A DNA stretch of 64,000 nucleotides from Pirellula sp. (GCA_013822735.1 PNKZ01000013.1:62001-126000), one strand, 5' to 3'; counted from the stretch's first letter, positions 26,901-37,680 are shown. Notes: generated by a model not told the origin, from the letters alone. Translations and numbers: made by a program.

Positions 26901-29900
26901 TCGTCTTTCTTGCGCCGCCGCCTGCGGTGTTGACGGCCGTGAGAATGAGCGTGCCGCGGCCCGACTTGGTGATGTCGGCATTGGAAGTGAGGGGCGAGCT
27001 AATCGTCGCCGTGAGCGAAGCGCTTCCTGCGGCCGACGACGGGTTCACGACGAACACGACGTACTCGTTGGTCGAACCGACGGAGATGCCGTCGTCGAAC
27101 CCGCCGAGGTTGATGCCGTTTGCCGAAGCCGCCGCGGCGCCCGAATTCAGCGTGAACAGGAACGTGCCGCTGGTGTTGACGAGCGATTGGCCGGCACCCG
27201 TGCCCATGAGGCTTACCGTCGAGGCGGTCGTATTGTTGTTGTGGATGACCAGAGCATTCAGCGTGCGCCCCGCCGCCGCAAGGTTGTCGGCCGTGAGATT
27301 TTCGCGGACGTTGGCACTGTTTCCGCCGGCGCTAAAAGGGGCGTAGTCCGTCGTTAAATCAAGGGCTACGAAACCTTGAGCCGCAACGTAAGTGATGAGG
27401 CTGTTTCCCATGTTCGTATCGGCAAGCGCAGCGGAGATCGATTCACCGATTCCCCACGGCACGATACTGCGCGTGGTCGTGCCTGCACCTCCGCCGCCGC
27501 CGATGAGTGAGCCGATAAACGCCGTTTCGTTGGCGGCTGGGCCGATTTTGAACTGATTGCGATCGCTTGCGGTGCCTCCCATGTTGCGACCGCGCGCATC
27601 GACCGTCGCATTGTTGGCTCGCACGAAATTGTCGGCGATGATATGCGCGATGCCGGTCGACCCGCTTGCCTCTCCGCTTAAGTAATTGGCGCCCGAGTTG
27701 AAATTCAATGCGCCGATCGTTTCATTGGTCGTGGCGTTAACATCGGTACGAATCGACAATCCCCGGACGATCGTTTGGCCGGAGAACGTGCCGTCGGCGG
27801 AGTTGAGCGTGATGGGCGTCGTATCGAGCACGCGCGAGCCGCTGCGGGTGCTCCCGGTGTTGTCGAGTAGGAATGTGCCTCCCTTATTGATGGTGATGGA
27901 CGAAGCGGCGGACGCTCCGATTCCGGAGAAGTAGAAAAGGCCGCCGTTGATCGTGATGGTGCCGGTGAATCCGGAGCTGTTGTTGTTGAGTAGCTCATTT
28001 CCCGACCCAAGTTTCACGATATCGCCGCTTCCGACGATAAGCCCGGAGTAGGTCGCCGAGCTGGTCGAGTTTTGATTGATGGTAAGCGTGTGCGCGCCGA
28101 TGTCGACGACGGCGAGTAGATTGAGTCCCGTAGTGGCGCTGCCGCCGGCGAGGCGTCCGATCGTTTCGTCCGCCAGAAGTTGCAATGTGGAGAAGTGGTC
28201 GTTGCCGAGCGTGACGAGCGACGTATCGCCGATGGCGTTGCCCCCCGTAACTTGAACCGTTCCTTCTTGGATTTCGGTCTCGTCGGTGTAAACGTTGTTG
28301 CCGCTCAGCAGCAGCGTGCCGACTCCGGATTTCGTGAGGGAGTGATTGATGCGAATGTCGGCCGAGATCTCGAAGACGCTTGCATTGTCCTGAGTGACGA
28401 TGATTTCCGCGGCGCCCGAGGCCAGCGTGCCGTTGAGAATGCCGGCCGATCCGGTGACGTTGCTCGTGACGAGGATTCCTCCCGTGGCGACGTACAATGC
28501 TCCGCCGGCCGACATCGCGAGGTCGGACCCCGCGGCGGCGTCGAATCGCAAGCTATTGATTCCGGATCCCGTGAGCGTTCCGGAGAACCCGGCCGAGCCG
28601 TCGGTCACGTGGTCGCCGGATTGCCACGTCGCGACGTCGTTCTTGAGCGTGGAAATCAGGGCCACGATGTTCCCGCCGGCCGTGTTCGTAGCGTTTGTGG
28701 CGAACCAGGTGCCGGTGCCGTCGTCTACGGTTGCAAAACCACTCGTCCCTAAAAGCCCGTTGGTGTTAAGCGTGTTGGTAATGATGCCGTTCGTGGCGGT
28801 CTGCGTTCCGGCGGGGAGAACGAAACGGATGGTGCCGTCTTGCGAACCGTTGGCGCGCGTGACGGCCTTGATGTCGAGCAGCGCGTCTTGACCGACTCCG
28901 GCGTTGACCACGATGCGGTTGGAACCGCCGCTGGAGAGTGTAAGGCTCGCGACCGCTTGCGCCGTGGCCGCGGAAGCGTTGCCGTTGAGCACAAGCGTGC
29001 CTCCTTGCATGTCGAGCCCGGCCACGGAGCTAATCTTGTTGTGGTTGTCGCTCGTGAAATCCAGGATGAGTCGACCGGAGTCAATGCGTGTGGCCGCAAC
29101 GGTTCCGGTGAGGCCGCTGTTGTCGCCGGAAAGCGTTACGTCGTCCAGGCCCTGCTTGAGTAACGAGGCCACGCCGGCGAGATTCGCCGAGATCGCTCCG
29201 CGGTACGTGCGGATGCCGCTACCGTAATCAGTCGCGGTGCTCGTGACGGTAATGGTCCCGGAGCCGATAGCTTGGCCTTCCAGGCCGTCGGCAATCGCTC
29301 CGATGAGCAGGCCGGGCGTGGTGATATTAAAGCTATTTGTGTTGAGCACGCCGGCGGCGCCTACCGTGGCGTCGCCGAGGTTGATGAAGTCGAGGCCGCC
29401 GCTGTTGCCGACGCCGTAAACGTCGTTTGCGTTGAGGTTGATGATCGCGCCCGCACGAGCGTAGAGTCCGGTGCTTGCTCCGGCCGGATTCTTCGCGGAG
29501 AGGACGCCGGTCGAGTTCAGATTTAATACGGTCGGTAAAGCGCCTCCCGTTGCGACGACGTCGTCGTTAACGCTGAAAACCATGTCTTCTAGATTCAAGG
29601 TGCCGCCGTTGAGGAGAAGGTCGTCGGCGATCGTGACGTTACCGTCGCGGATCGTCCAGGTGCCGTTGGTCACGACGAGATCTGCCGTGGCTCCTCCCGC
29701 AGGCTGTGTAATGCCGCCGGTGATTCGCCCGGCACCAGTGCCGTTGAGCGTCAACGAATTGTCGGCCGCCTGCGTGACGGCTCCTGCGTATGTAATGACG
29801 GCGCCGGCGCTGCCGTTTGCGAACAGCGTGGCGCTGCCGGTGGTGGTGATGGTGCGATCCGTCGATTGGCTGTCTGCGCCGACAAAAGTGAGCGTGGCCG

Positions 29901-32900
29901 CCGCGAGAGTGATGGCCGAACCGCGACCGAGGCTGCTGGCCGGACCGCCGATATTGGAGACGGTGGTAAATTCGAGTCCCCCTTCGGCGACGGTGATGTC
30001 GCCGGTGAATGTGCTCGCGCCGCTGAGTCGAATAGTGCGGCTGGTTACGGCCCAGCCCCCGAGTTCGTCGTTGATGGTGAGGTTGCGCGAGCCCCCCGTT
30101 TCAGAAATGACGGCGGAAATATCGAGGAATCGGGCGGCGGTGCCTTGGTAGCTGATGCTGGCATTGTTGCCGAGCACGATGGAATTGGTGACGTGGAAGA
30201 CGCTGAAGTTATCCGTAGCTTGGCTGAATCGCAGCGCGTTGTTGGCGTTGGCCGTACTGCCTAGCGTAATGATGCCGTTGAGGTTGACCGACATGTCGGA
30301 AGTGGGCGTGCCGGACGCGTCGGCCGAGAGTTCGAGGATGCCGCCGACGGCGTCGACGGTAATGTTTTGCGCGAGGTCGAACGACGTACCGCCCGCGGTG
30401 AGGAACTGGATTCGTCCGAGCGTCGCCGTGATATTGCCGGTGCCGAGGGCGTTGACGTTCGATGCGGCGACGGTGCCGCGCAGCAGGTCGAGGCCGCCGG
30501 ACCAGCCGCTGTTGTCGTTGCTGAGCGTGAGCGAGCCGGTGAGTTGGTTGCCGCCCGACAGGGTGTTGACGCTATCGACGGTGAGCTTGCCGGTGCCGCT
30601 CAAGACGCCGGTAAGATTGATGCTCCTTGCCGCCGTGCTGACGACGGCGGAGTTGTTATTTCGCATGTTGACCGTCGACGGCGCGGTGATGTTGACCGTG
30701 CCGGAATAGGTTTGCGTGGCGGAGCCTGCCGAGAGCGCGCCGCCGCCGAGAGTCAGCGGATTGGCGACGTTGCCGGAGGTGGCGTTGTTGTAGTAAAAGC
30801 CTCCGCCGTTGACGACGACGCGCGCCAGGTTGTCGGCCGCCGTCGTGCCGAGCGCCCCGACATTGCGCAACTCCAGCGCGCCGCCGATAATTGTGAAATC
30901 GGCGGTAAGGCCCGGGTTGAAGAGCAAGGGGTCCGCCACAGCGCTCAGAACGACGGTGCCTGCGCCGGAAACAGTGACGTCTTGTTCGCCTTGCAACGCG
31001 CCGGAGAACGTGAGCACGGACGCGGAATCGGCAACGCTCCAGGTTTGATTCGCTCCCAGGCTAAAGGGCGACGAAATGGTGACGGCCGCGGGGCCGCCCG
31101 TCGTGATTTTGACGCCGTCCGTGGGAGTTTGCGGACTCACTTGGAGGCGGAAAGCGGGATTAACGCCGGCCGCGATGGTGACCGCCGTGGGAGTGTTTGC
31201 GGGAGTCGTGGCGGCTTCAAACGTGAGCGAGTTGATCGTGAAGTTCTGTTCGAGCGTGGTGCTGACGGCCGCGTTCGTGGGTGCATTCCACTGGAAGACC
31301 ACGTCGCTGCCGCTGCCGGGAAGGCTGCTTGAGGGATTTGTTCCGGCCTTGTCGAGCGACCAATTGTTCGCGGCGCCGTTCCACGCGGTGTTGGTGAGGC
31401 CGCGCCAATAGAGGCTGCCGGTGAGCAATCCGCCGACTTGCAACTGCACAAGATTGTCGGTCGTAATCCAGGCGTAGCTCGCGAAACCGCCGGGGGTGAG
31501 CCCTTGAAGGAGGTTGCTGAAGCCGTAGGCGCCGAGTCCCCCGTTCACGACGTTGAGCAATGTGTAGGTCTGGTTCGGACGCATGCCGGCATCCGTGAGG
31601 TTAAACGTGATGGTGCCTCCGAGGTTCAACGTGCCGCCGTTGAGAAGGCGGATTAGGTCGGTGTTGAGGTTGTCGCCTGCCGTGGCCAAATCGCCGACGT
31701 TGAGATTAAGCGTTGCCGTGCCGGTGCCGGTGTTGCCCAAGCTCAGCGAGGTGAGATTCAAGAGCTGCGTACCGCTCAAATCGAGGTCGAGCGTGAGCGA
31801 TGATCCGGCCCCCACTTCAAGACTCGTGACGCCCGTCGAAGCGCTGAAGCCGTTATTGAACTCAAGCGTCGAGCCTCCGGTGACCGAAACGGCCGTGGTG
31901 GCGGACACATCACCGGCGAAGACCAAGCTGCCTCCGGTGACGTTCGTCGCTCCGCGATGGGCGTACGTGCCGCCGGTAAACAGGGCCGACGCGGTGCCGA
32001 TTTTCGTGAGCGATAAGGCCCCGGTGCCCGTATTGATGACGCTTCCCGCAAAGGATACGGCCTGATCTCCCTTGCCGAAGCTGAGCGTGCCGGCCGTGGC
32101 AGCGGAGTTGTTGATGAACGACGAACCGGCGCTGGATACCGCGAGGCCGCGAATGGTGTCGGAGAAGCCGTTGACGTCCAGCGTCGAACTGAGCGTCGCG
32201 GCCGGGTTGATGACGAGGTTCGTTTGCAGACTGAAATTCAGCACATTGTCGGCGCCGATTTTGAACGTACCGTTGGCAATGGTGATCACGCCGTTGTTAA
32301 ACGTCGACGCAGTGCCTCCCAGCGTGAACGAACCCGAGCCGTTTTTGGTGAGGTTGATATTGAAGCCGGTCGTCGTGGTGATGTTGCCCGTTACGATGGT
32401 GTCGCCGGAGCCGTCGATGCTCCAAGTTCGGGCGGCCGTCAGGGATTCGGCCGTGACGTTGCCAAAGGTGACGGACTTGCCCGGCGCGATGTTGTTGTTC
32501 AGGCCGACATTGTTTGCCGCCGCGAGGAGTTGAAGAGTGCTGGTAAACGTTAGGCTGTACTCGCCCATGAAGCCCGCAGTGGCGTTATTCACTATGCGTA
32601 CGGGATTGGCCACGGTGCGATCGGCGCCGAAGGCGAAGGTGGTGCCGTTGCTCAGATCGAGATTGCCGCCGACGCCGACGGCCGTATCGTTGCCGATTCC
32701 GAGTGCGCCGCCGCTGACGGTCGTGGTGCCGGAATAATCGTTTGCGCCGGTGAGAATCCAAGTTGCCGAACTGTCGATCGTGATGCCTAGCGCACCGCCG
32801 TTGTCGGACAAGGTGCTCGTGATCATGTTGCCGCCGGCGTTGGTGCCGCGGAGGAAGAGGGTCTTCGCGCCGGCGACCATGTCGTTGGCGACATTGGTCA

Positions 32901-35900
32901 GCACGATCGCCCCGGCGCCATCCGCATGGATCTGCGAGTTGCCGGTGGTGGAGTTGAGTCGAATCTTGCGATCGCTCGTTTCGCCGGCTCCCATGTATTG
33001 CAGAATGCCGCCCCCGGTGCCGCCGTTGCCGAGCGTGACGGCGTTGGAGTCGAGATTCGCGCCGGTCTCCGTGCCGACGCTCGACGTTCCGGAGCCGGCG
33101 CTATTGCCGAGCGAAGCGACAATGAGCGTCCCCTGGTAAACGTTGGTTTCGCCGCTGTAGGTATTGGCGCCCGACAGGCGAAGGAAGCCGGCGCCGAGCT
33201 TGCGAATTCCCGAGCCCGCGGTGCCGGAAATGACGCCGCTGATCGTGGCGAAGTCGGATCCTGCGTTCGTATTGTCGTCGACGCGGATCGGTCGCAGCGC
33301 ATACGCGGCGGCCGTGGCGACGATTCCTGAACCCGTAGCGGTAGCGTTGGCGCTGATGGTGATCTGCGTGGCGCTATTGATGCTGATGATATACGCTCCG
33401 GACGGAATATTCGTGCCGATCAGAGTCTGACCGACGGCGAGGTTCGCGGTGGAATCGACGGTGACCGTACTGCTGCCGTTGGCGGTGGTGATGGTCGGGG
33501 ACGATGCCGCAAGGGCGGCCGTGCCGAGCGAGAAATTGCCGGCGATGTCGACTTCCGAAAGGGCGATCGATGCCGTGGCGCCCTGCGCGCGGGCCTGAGA
33601 GCTTTGCAGAATGAGGCCGTCGCGCGTGTTGAGGAAACCTGCCGTGCTTCCCCACACGGGCACGCCGCTCCAGGTAACAGTGAGCTTGGAATCGCCCCCC
33701 GCGAATCCGCCGGAGAACTGCGCCGTGTTGGCGGCCGGAGTTGCGAACTGCATTTCGCCGCCGGCAGTGCCGATGTTGCGCGTGAGCAATCCTTGGCTTT
33801 GGAGGATACCGCCGTCGAAAACAAGATTTGAGTTGAGCGACAGGCCTTTGCCGTTCTCGGCGATGAGGATGCCCTGGGTGATGGTCGTGGCGCCGCTGTA
33901 GGTGTTGCCGGTGAGACCGCCGCCGAGTTCCCAGATGCCGGTGCCGGTCTTCGTGACGCTCGTGATGTTCAGGCCGGTGCCGCTATCGGTGAGCCGCGGA
34001 TTGAACGTATTGTCTCCTTGCGACGTACCGGTAAGCGTCAGTAATTGCGGCCCGACGATACCGAAGGCGACGTCGCCGGTGTTGCTCCAGATGATCGCGT
34101 TATTCGTGTTCGTCGCGGGAGCGCTCGAAAGCGTGGCGCCGGTTCCGGAAAGGGTAAACAATCGATTGGTGCTCATGGAGACGCTTCCCAGGATGAGTTC
34201 GCCGTCGCGCACGTTGCCGGCGAACACCAAGCCCCCGGTCGAACCGTTGAAGATCAAGCTGCCTGCGTTATTGGCGATGTCTCCACGGCCGATGCCGCTT
34301 ACTTCGCCGATGTCCGCCAACGTTTCGACGGTGACAAGTCCCGTCGAACCGATCGTCGTCGAGCCGGTGTAGTTGCTCAGGCCGAGCCAGCTTTGTGCGC
34401 CGCTTCCGGTTTTTACGATCGAGATTCTTCCCGCGACCTCGTTGAACGAGCCGAACGATGTTCCGGTTCCGTTGCTGCCGCCGACATTGAAGACGACCGC
34501 GGTCGCACTGGTGTTGGTGAGTGTGCCGTTGTTGTTCCACGAGTTCGTGCTTCCGCTCGGGGTAACTCCGTTGAGATCGATCGTCGCCCCCTGACGCATC
34601 GTTACGGAAACGTTGTTGGCGGCGATTCGGCCGACGCCGGAGAGCTTGACCGTTCCTTCATTGATGGAAATGGTGCCGGTTAGCGCGTTTGCAGCCGACA
34701 ACAGGAGCGTACCGGCTCCCGACTTCGTAAATCCGCCGGTCGTCGTGCTGGTGATGGGCGCCGAAAGTTCGAGCGTATCGGAAGCGCCATCGACGCGAAT
34801 CATCAAGGTGCCTGAGCCGCCGGTGCTAATGCCTGTTCCGGCAATGACCGCCGAACCGCCGGTTTGCAGGATGCCGCCGGAGGCGTTCGTCGTGCCCGCA
34901 GTGCGTACGGTTAACAATCCGGTGAGCGTCAGCGTCGGGCCGCCGCTGATTTTCAAAGAGTCGATCGTCACGGCGCCGTTGGTGAGACTGGCCGTGATTT
35001 GGTTGCTCATACCGGTCGTGAGCGACGACGCGGCGTTTACGAAGTCGATGTCGGAACCGCCGCTTCCTGCGCCGTCGCCGTAGACGGGTGCCCGAATCGC
35101 TATGCCTGCTCCGCTGACAAAGGCGAAGTCGACTGAAGCCGGGGTGCTGTAGTACGCGCCGCCGTGCAGGATGTTATTTGTGATGCCGGTAGCGGCGAAG
35201 GCAATGGTATCGGCCGACGTAGGAGCGAAGAAGTTGACGCTTCCCCCGGCAGCTCCCGTCGCGGGAATCGAAATGCTCGCGAACGACAGCGATGCGGTCC
35301 CTCCGACGCCGGGCGTCAACTTGATCGTATTCGCTCCATTGGTGACGGTTAGAGCACCGAGAGTTTGCAAATTGTTCGTCGCCGCTTGTCCCACAAATTC
35401 GAGCGTGCTTCCGGCGAAGGCGTTGCTTGCGTCAAAGGTAACGGGGGTGGAGTTGAGCAGAATGGTCGAAGTAGCCGCGTTGGCTTTCAGTTTCAACGTG
35501 CCGTCGTTGAGCGTTACCGCGCCGCTGAATGTGTTGGCTCCGGCAAGAACCCAAGTTCCGCCGCCGATCTTGCGGAGTGCCACGGAGCCTCCGGCGTCGT
35601 TGTTGGGGATGACGCCGTTGACCAAGTTGTCTGCGGTGTTGGTACCGCCGAGGACTAACGTCTTCGCGTTGGCAGCGGTCCCGCCGGTGGCGCCGAAATC
35701 GGCGTTGAGCACCACGGGCGTGCTGCCGGATTGATTGGCGTAGATCGTCGCCGATCCGGTTGTTCCGGCCATGTTAATGGTCTTGCTCGTCGTAAGACCG
35801 CCGGCCGCAGGAGCAAAGCCGTCGACGCCGATGATCAGCGCCGCGCCGGTTGTGCCCGTGCCGATATTGATCGTTCCCGTGTTGTTGTTCACTGCGCCGA

Positions 35901-37680
35901 AATCGCGGATCGCCACGGTGCCGCCGTTGACATTAATCGCACCGTCGATCGTGGAGGCCGTACCGGCAAGGGTGAGCACCCCGGCTCCGGTCTTCGTCAG
36001 GTTGTGCGCGAATCCGGCGGATGCGGCAATGATGTTGCCGTTAATGAGCGTGTTGCCGTTGCCGCTGATCGTCATGGTACGGTTGCCGGCGTCGGAATTG
36101 CTCCAGAAGTTGCCGGTGAAAGTGAGCAAGCCTCCGAGGTTGTTGGCGAAGCCGCTGTCGGCGTTACCGCCGCTGACCGGTGCGGTCGTGAAGGCGAACC
36201 CGTAGCCGTTGCGGCTATTGAAGGTCAGCGTGATGTTGTCTTCATAAATCAAGTTGCCGAAGTTCACCGTTCCGTTGATTGCATCGCTGTCGACGCCGTG
36301 GTTGGCGACGAAGATGCTGGAGGCGCGACCGTACACGTTGGCGTTGGCGCCGCCGGTCACCTGCACAAGCGGCGTGTCCATCAATATGGAGAGAATTCCG
36401 CCGTTCATATCGAGCAAGGAACTCGTCGTCGTTACGGTGCGCGACCCGAGCACGTTGTTGGCGACGATGCGTATCTCGCTTTGACCGCTCGCGGCGCTGC
36501 TTGCGGCGCGAATCGTTCCGGAAAAGCCCGACGAATTCGACGCGGCCAAGATCAACGTGCCTGCGCCGGACTTCTCCAGCGTGCCCGTTCCCGTTAGTGC
36601 CCCGCTGAGATTGTAAATTCCGGCGCTGGTTTGATTCACGCCGCCTAGCGTGCTGATCGTCGTCGCGGCGGTGCCGAGTACGTTGAGACTTCCCGTGAAG
36701 TTGAGGGTGCCGACTCCGGCGAACAGCACGCGTGTGTTTAGGTTCGTCACACCGGCAGGCGCCGCCATCGTCACCGCGCCCGACAGTGAGTTGGTGCCGA
36801 TGCTGATGAGCGCGGCGCCGCGGTCGCCGTTCGGGCCTTGCCCTTGCAAGGAAATGTCGCGTGATAGCGTGACTGCCGTGCTGAGACCATCGAGCACCAA
36901 TGAGCCGCCGCCGAAGCCGCGATTGTTGGTCGATGCCGGAGTCGGATTGAAACCGGTAACGATGATCGCGGACGTGTCGAGGCCTAAGGCGGCCTCGTTG
37001 GAAATGATCAATGAGCCGTTGCGCAGCGTCGTCGTTCCGGTATACGCGTTGGTACTGTTGCTTAGCCGGATCGTGCCGCCGCCGCTGAGCGTGAGCCCTG
37101 CAGATCCGAGAAGCCGGCTTTCGATCGTTGCGAACGTACCGACCGCGGAAAACAGCGTCGGCGTCGTGCCGGCAAGTGTTAGGTCGCCGCCGGTGAGCGT
37201 GTAGCCGCTCCGCAGAAACGAGAGTTGATTGGCGGTGATTCCGTTCGAAAGCGTGACGGTGTTCACCGAGGGTACGCCAAAAGCCGGAAACGGGCCGCTA
37301 AACACCGCAAGATCCGCAGCGGTGTTGGGCCAGGCCGCAAGGCTCGTCGTATTCCACCAGTTGGCCGTCGAAGTGTTCCAGGCACCGCCTCCGCCGAGAT
37401 TGGCGCCTTCAACGTTGTTTCCAATCGCGTTCAGGTCCGGGTCCCAGTACAGCGTGGCGGCGCTGAGCGGCGTGCCTGACGCAATCAGGGCGCAGATACA
37501 AGCGAAGACCAAAGAACATCGCGTGCGATAGTGGCGGTCGCGACGATGTTCCGATCGCCGCGGGGGCCGCTGAGCGCTACGCATCGCTCGTGGCTCCGGT
37601 CGCGGCATAACTCGATTGAAAGAAAGGAGCGAAATTGGATTGACCGAAGTGTTGTCATGCGATTGCGGCAAGAGCTTCAT
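23917..37680 (-). CDS. Giant autotransporter-repeat beta-helix protein with PEP-CTERM tail
   Basis: 4587 aa. A long basic N-terminus leads to a signal core at about 55-71 (CSLVFACICALIASG) with likely cleavage after SAA75. Almost all of the rest is repeats of the autotransporter-associated beta-strand type (for example FTKTGAGNLTLNAAANYTGA), expected to fold as a right-handed beta helix. An internal unit start (SLYWRGLTNTAWNG, near residue 2087, about 31420) resembles the mature N-terminus (TLYWDPDLN), so the protein looks like two fused units. The C-terminus has VPEPGS (from 4541), one hydrophobic helix and RRRKRR: a PEP-CTERM sorting tail, followed by 21 extra residues. Probably cell-surface or matrix protein. 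Start is uncertain; Met25 at 37608 is possible. Confidence 0.93.
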   Translation of the reverse strand: MKLLPQSHDNTSVNPISLLSFNRVMPRPEPRAMRSAQRPPRRSEHRRDRHYRTRCSLVFACICALIASGTPLSAATLYWDPDLNAIGNNVEGANLGGGGAWNTSTANWWNTTSLAAWPNTAADLAVFSGPFPAFGVPSVNTVTLSNGITANQLSFLRSGYTLTGGDLTLAGTTPTLFSAVGTFATIESRLLGSAGLTLSGGGTIRLSNSTNAYTGTTTLRNGSLIISNEAALGLDTSAIIVTGFNPTPASTNNRGFGGGSLVLDGLSTAVTLSRDISLQGQGPNGDRGAALISIGTNSLSGAVTMAAPAGVTNLNTRVLFAGVGTLNFTGSLNVLGTAATTISTLGGVNQTSAGIYNLSGALTGTGTLEKSGAGTLILAASNSSGFSGTIRAASSAASGQSEIRIVANNVLGSRTVTTTSSLLDMNGGILSILMDTPLVQVTGGANANVYGRASSIFVANHGVDSDAINGTVNFGNLIYEDNITLTFNSRNGYGFAFTTAPVSGGNADSGFANNLGGLLTFTGNFWSNSDAGNRTMTISGNGNTLINGNIIAASAGFAHNLTKTGAGVLTLAGTASTIDGAINVNGGTVAIRDFGAVNNNTGTINIGTGTTGAALIIGVDGFAPAAGGLTTSKTINMAGTTGSATIYANQSGSTPVVLNADFGATGGTAANAKTLVLGGTNTADNLVNGVIPNNDAGGSVALRKIGGGTWVLAGANTFSGAVTLNDGTLKLKANAATSTILLNSTPVTFDASNAFAGSTLEFVGQAATNNLQTLGALTVTNGANTIKLTPGVGGTASLSFASISIPATGAAGGSVNFFAPTSADTIAFAATGITNNILHGGAYYSTPASVDFAFVSGAGIAIRAPVYGDGAGSGGSDIDFVNAASSLTTGMSNQITASLTNGAVTIDSLKISGGPTLTLTGLLTVRTAGTTNASGGILQTGGSAVIAGTGISTGGSGTLMIRVDGASDTLELSAPITSTTTGGFTKSGAGTLLLSAANALTGTISINEGTVKLSGVGRIAANNVSVTMRQGATIDLNGVTPSGSTNSWNNNGTLTNTSATAVVFNVGGSNGTGTSFGSFNEVAGRISIVKTGSGAQSWLGLSNYTGSTTIGSTGLVTVETLADIGEVSGIGRGDIANNAGSLIFNGSTGGLVFAGNVRDGELILGSVSMSTNRLFTLSGTGATLSSAPATNTNNAIIWSNTGDVAFGIVGPQLLTLTGTSQGDNTFNPRLTDSGTGLNITSVTKTGTGIWELGGGLTGNTYSGATTITQGILIAENGKGLSLNSNLVFDGGILQSQGLLTRNIGTAGGEMQFATPAANTAQFSGGFAGGDSKLTVTWSGVPVWGSTAGFLNTRDGLILQSSQARAQGATASIALSEVDIAGNFSLGTAALAASSPTITTANGSSTVTVDSTANLAVGQTLIGTNIPSGAYIISINSATQITISANATATGSGIVATAAAYALRPIRVDDNTNAGSDFATISGVISGTAGSGIRKLGAGFLRLSGANTYSGETNVYQGTLIVASLGNSAGSGTSSVGTETGANLDSNAVTLGNGGTGGGILQYMGAGETSDRKIRLNSTTGNSQIHADGAGAIVLTNVANDMVAGAKTLFLRGTNAGGNMITSTLSDNGGALGITIDSSATWILTGANDYSGTTTVSGGALGIGNDTAVGVGGNLDLSNGTTFAFGADRTVANPVRIVNNATAGFMGEYSLTFTSTLQLLAAANNVGLNNNIAPGKSVTFGNVTAESLTAARTWSIDGSGDTIVTGNITTTTGFNINLTKNGSGSFTLGGTASTFNNGVITIANGTFKIGADNVLNFSLQTNLVINPAATLSSTLDVNGFSDTIRGLAVSSAGSSFINNSAATAGTLSFGKGDQAVSFAGSVINTGTGALSLTKIGTASALFTGGTYAHRGATNVTGGSLVFAGDVSATTAVSVTGGSTLEFNNGFSASTGVTSLEVGAGSSLTLDLDLSGTQLLNLTSLSLGNTGTGTATLNLNVGDLATAGDNLNTDLIRLLNGGTLNLGGTITFNLTDAGMRPNQTYTLLNVVNGGLGAYGFSNLLQGLTPGGFASYAWITTDNLVQLQVGGLLTGSLYWRGLTNTAWNGAANNWSLDKAGTNPSSSLPGSGSDVVFQWNAPTNAAVSTTLEQNFTINSLTFEAATTPANTPTAVTIAAGVNPAFRLQVSPQTPTDGVKITTGGPAAVTISSPFSLGANQTWSVADSASVLTFSGALQGEQDVTVSGAGTVVLSAVADPLLFNPGLTADFTIIGGALELRNVGALGTTAADNLARVVVNGGGFYYNNATSGNVANPLTLGGGALSAGSATQTYSGTVNITAPSTVNMRNNNSAVVSTAARSINLTGVLSGTGKLTVDSVNTLSGGNQLTGSLTLSNDNSGWSGGLDLLRGTVAASNVNALGTGNITATLGRIQFLTAGGTSFDLAQNITVDAVGGILELSADASGTPTSDMSVNLNGIITLGSTANANNALRFSQATDNFSVFHVTNSIVLGNNASISYQGTAARFLDISAVISETGGSRNLTINDELGGWAVTSRTIRLSGASTFTGDITVAEGGLEFTTVSNIGGPASSLGRGSAITLAAATLTFVGADSQSTDRTITTTGSATLFANGSAGAVITYAGAVTQAADNSLTLNGTGAGRITGGITQPAGGATADLVVTNGTWTIRDGNVTIADDLLLNGGTLNLEDMVFSVNDDVVATGGALPTVLNLNSTGVLSAKNPAGASTGLYARAGAIINLNANDVYGVGNSGGLDFINLGDATVGAAGVLNTNSFNITTPGLLIGAIADGLEGQAIGSGTITVTSTATDYGSGIRTYRGAISANLAGVASLLKQGLDDVTLSGDNSGLTGTVAATRIDSGRLILDFTSDNHNKISSVAGLDMQGGTLVLNGNASAATAQAVASLTLSSGGSNRIVVNAGVGQDALLDIKAVTRANGSQDGTIRFVLPAGTQTATNGIITNTLNTNGLLGTSGFATVDDGTGTWFATNATNTAGGNIVALISTLKNDVATWQSGDHVTDGSAGFSGTLTGSGINSLRFDAAAGSDLAMSAGGALYVATGGILVTSNVTGSAGILNGTLASGAAEIIVTQDNASVFEISADIRINHSLTKSGVGTLLLSGNNVYTDETEIQEGTVQVTGGNAIGDTSLVTLGNDHFSTLQLLADETIGRLAGGSATTGLNLLAVVDIGAHTLTINQNSTSSATYSGLIVGSGDIVKLGSGNELLNNNSSGFTGTITINGGLFYFSGIGASAASSITINKGGTFLLDNTGSTRSGSRVLDTTPITLNSADGTFSGQTIVRGLSIRTDVNATTNETIGALNFNSGANYLSGEASGSTGIAHIIADNFVRANNATVDARGRNMGGTASDRNQFKIGPAANETAFIGSLIGGGGGAGTTTRSIVPWGIGESISAALADTNMGNSLITYVAAQGFVALDLTTDYAPFSAGGNSANVRENLTADNLAAAGRTLNALVIHNNNTTASTVSLMGTGAGQSLVNTSGTFLFTLNSGAAAASANGINLGGFDDGISVGSTNEYVVFVVNPSSAAGSASLTATISSPLTSNADITKSGRGTLILTAVNTAGGGARKTTINEGILEIADLDNIGGNTGALVFAGGTLRLGSSLTDDISLRAITLLGGGGTIDTNGISLVLANSVGSGSGGFTKTGAGNLTLNAAANYTGATSITGGTLTLGVGNAIGVGNNLSIGAGATFDIGTNNVAVGTMTTSGAGPVISGTGTITAASGFFFNNTVDTTISAVLAGSGGLLKTQTNVLTLSNANTFSGPVELQSGTLSFASVDNVGGAASALGAPTTVESGIIRTGLTTTSVTLTYTGLGSVTDRIVEMQGTTGGLTINANGSGSLGLGTIRTITAGTKTLTLGGTSTGVDNSVNFIQEIVSTLNLSKTGTSTWVLLGPNTYTGTTTLTAGVLKVGSDASLSTAALGLAGGTLDNYDGNRTISSAVTLTGVSTLQGSGNFTFTGNWSSTGASRNLIISNVGTMTIGDSASDTFVLAENNQARTVTISVAPTADATINAVIQDGTGSGADALTKNGLGRLILMGPNTYTGATTVGAGILGIGNNSALGTTANGTTVAAGASLELQGDITVGAEPLSITGTGTATNGALRNLSGNNIYGGTVTLTTGGATIQSDAGLLTLSAANSIAGAAQSLIVTGMGDVTIAGAITTTTGSLTMNGLGKLTLSGANTYSGGTALADGIVQVDSLGALGTAGSITFSGGTLQYSANNAVDYSARFSTAANQLFRIDTNSQSVSFGTAFGSAGSSLTKLGLGNLTLTNTPSYSGATNVYQGSLTVNTALNNSSGVNVGNAATPGNVGTFNGTGPINAPVVVNNNGVLSAGSNTNGAAGNGVGALPIASSTWNAGASVVFDFQAAAGNPTGTEITPGTNWDYFAVSGALNLALSPGDKINLYLNSWNGTAGYGTNSFDPTSAIDEEPNAGQHEPGGRAYAYTWKWLAANEIQLNGSSAAINPLVDTDLSAYFNVFTNQTGDAIFGTGAGSSYGSALGGQFWVSSYNNALYINYSAVPEPGSLLMVALAGLGFAGYRRRKRRTAEVGVEDASQTGAVPSELKA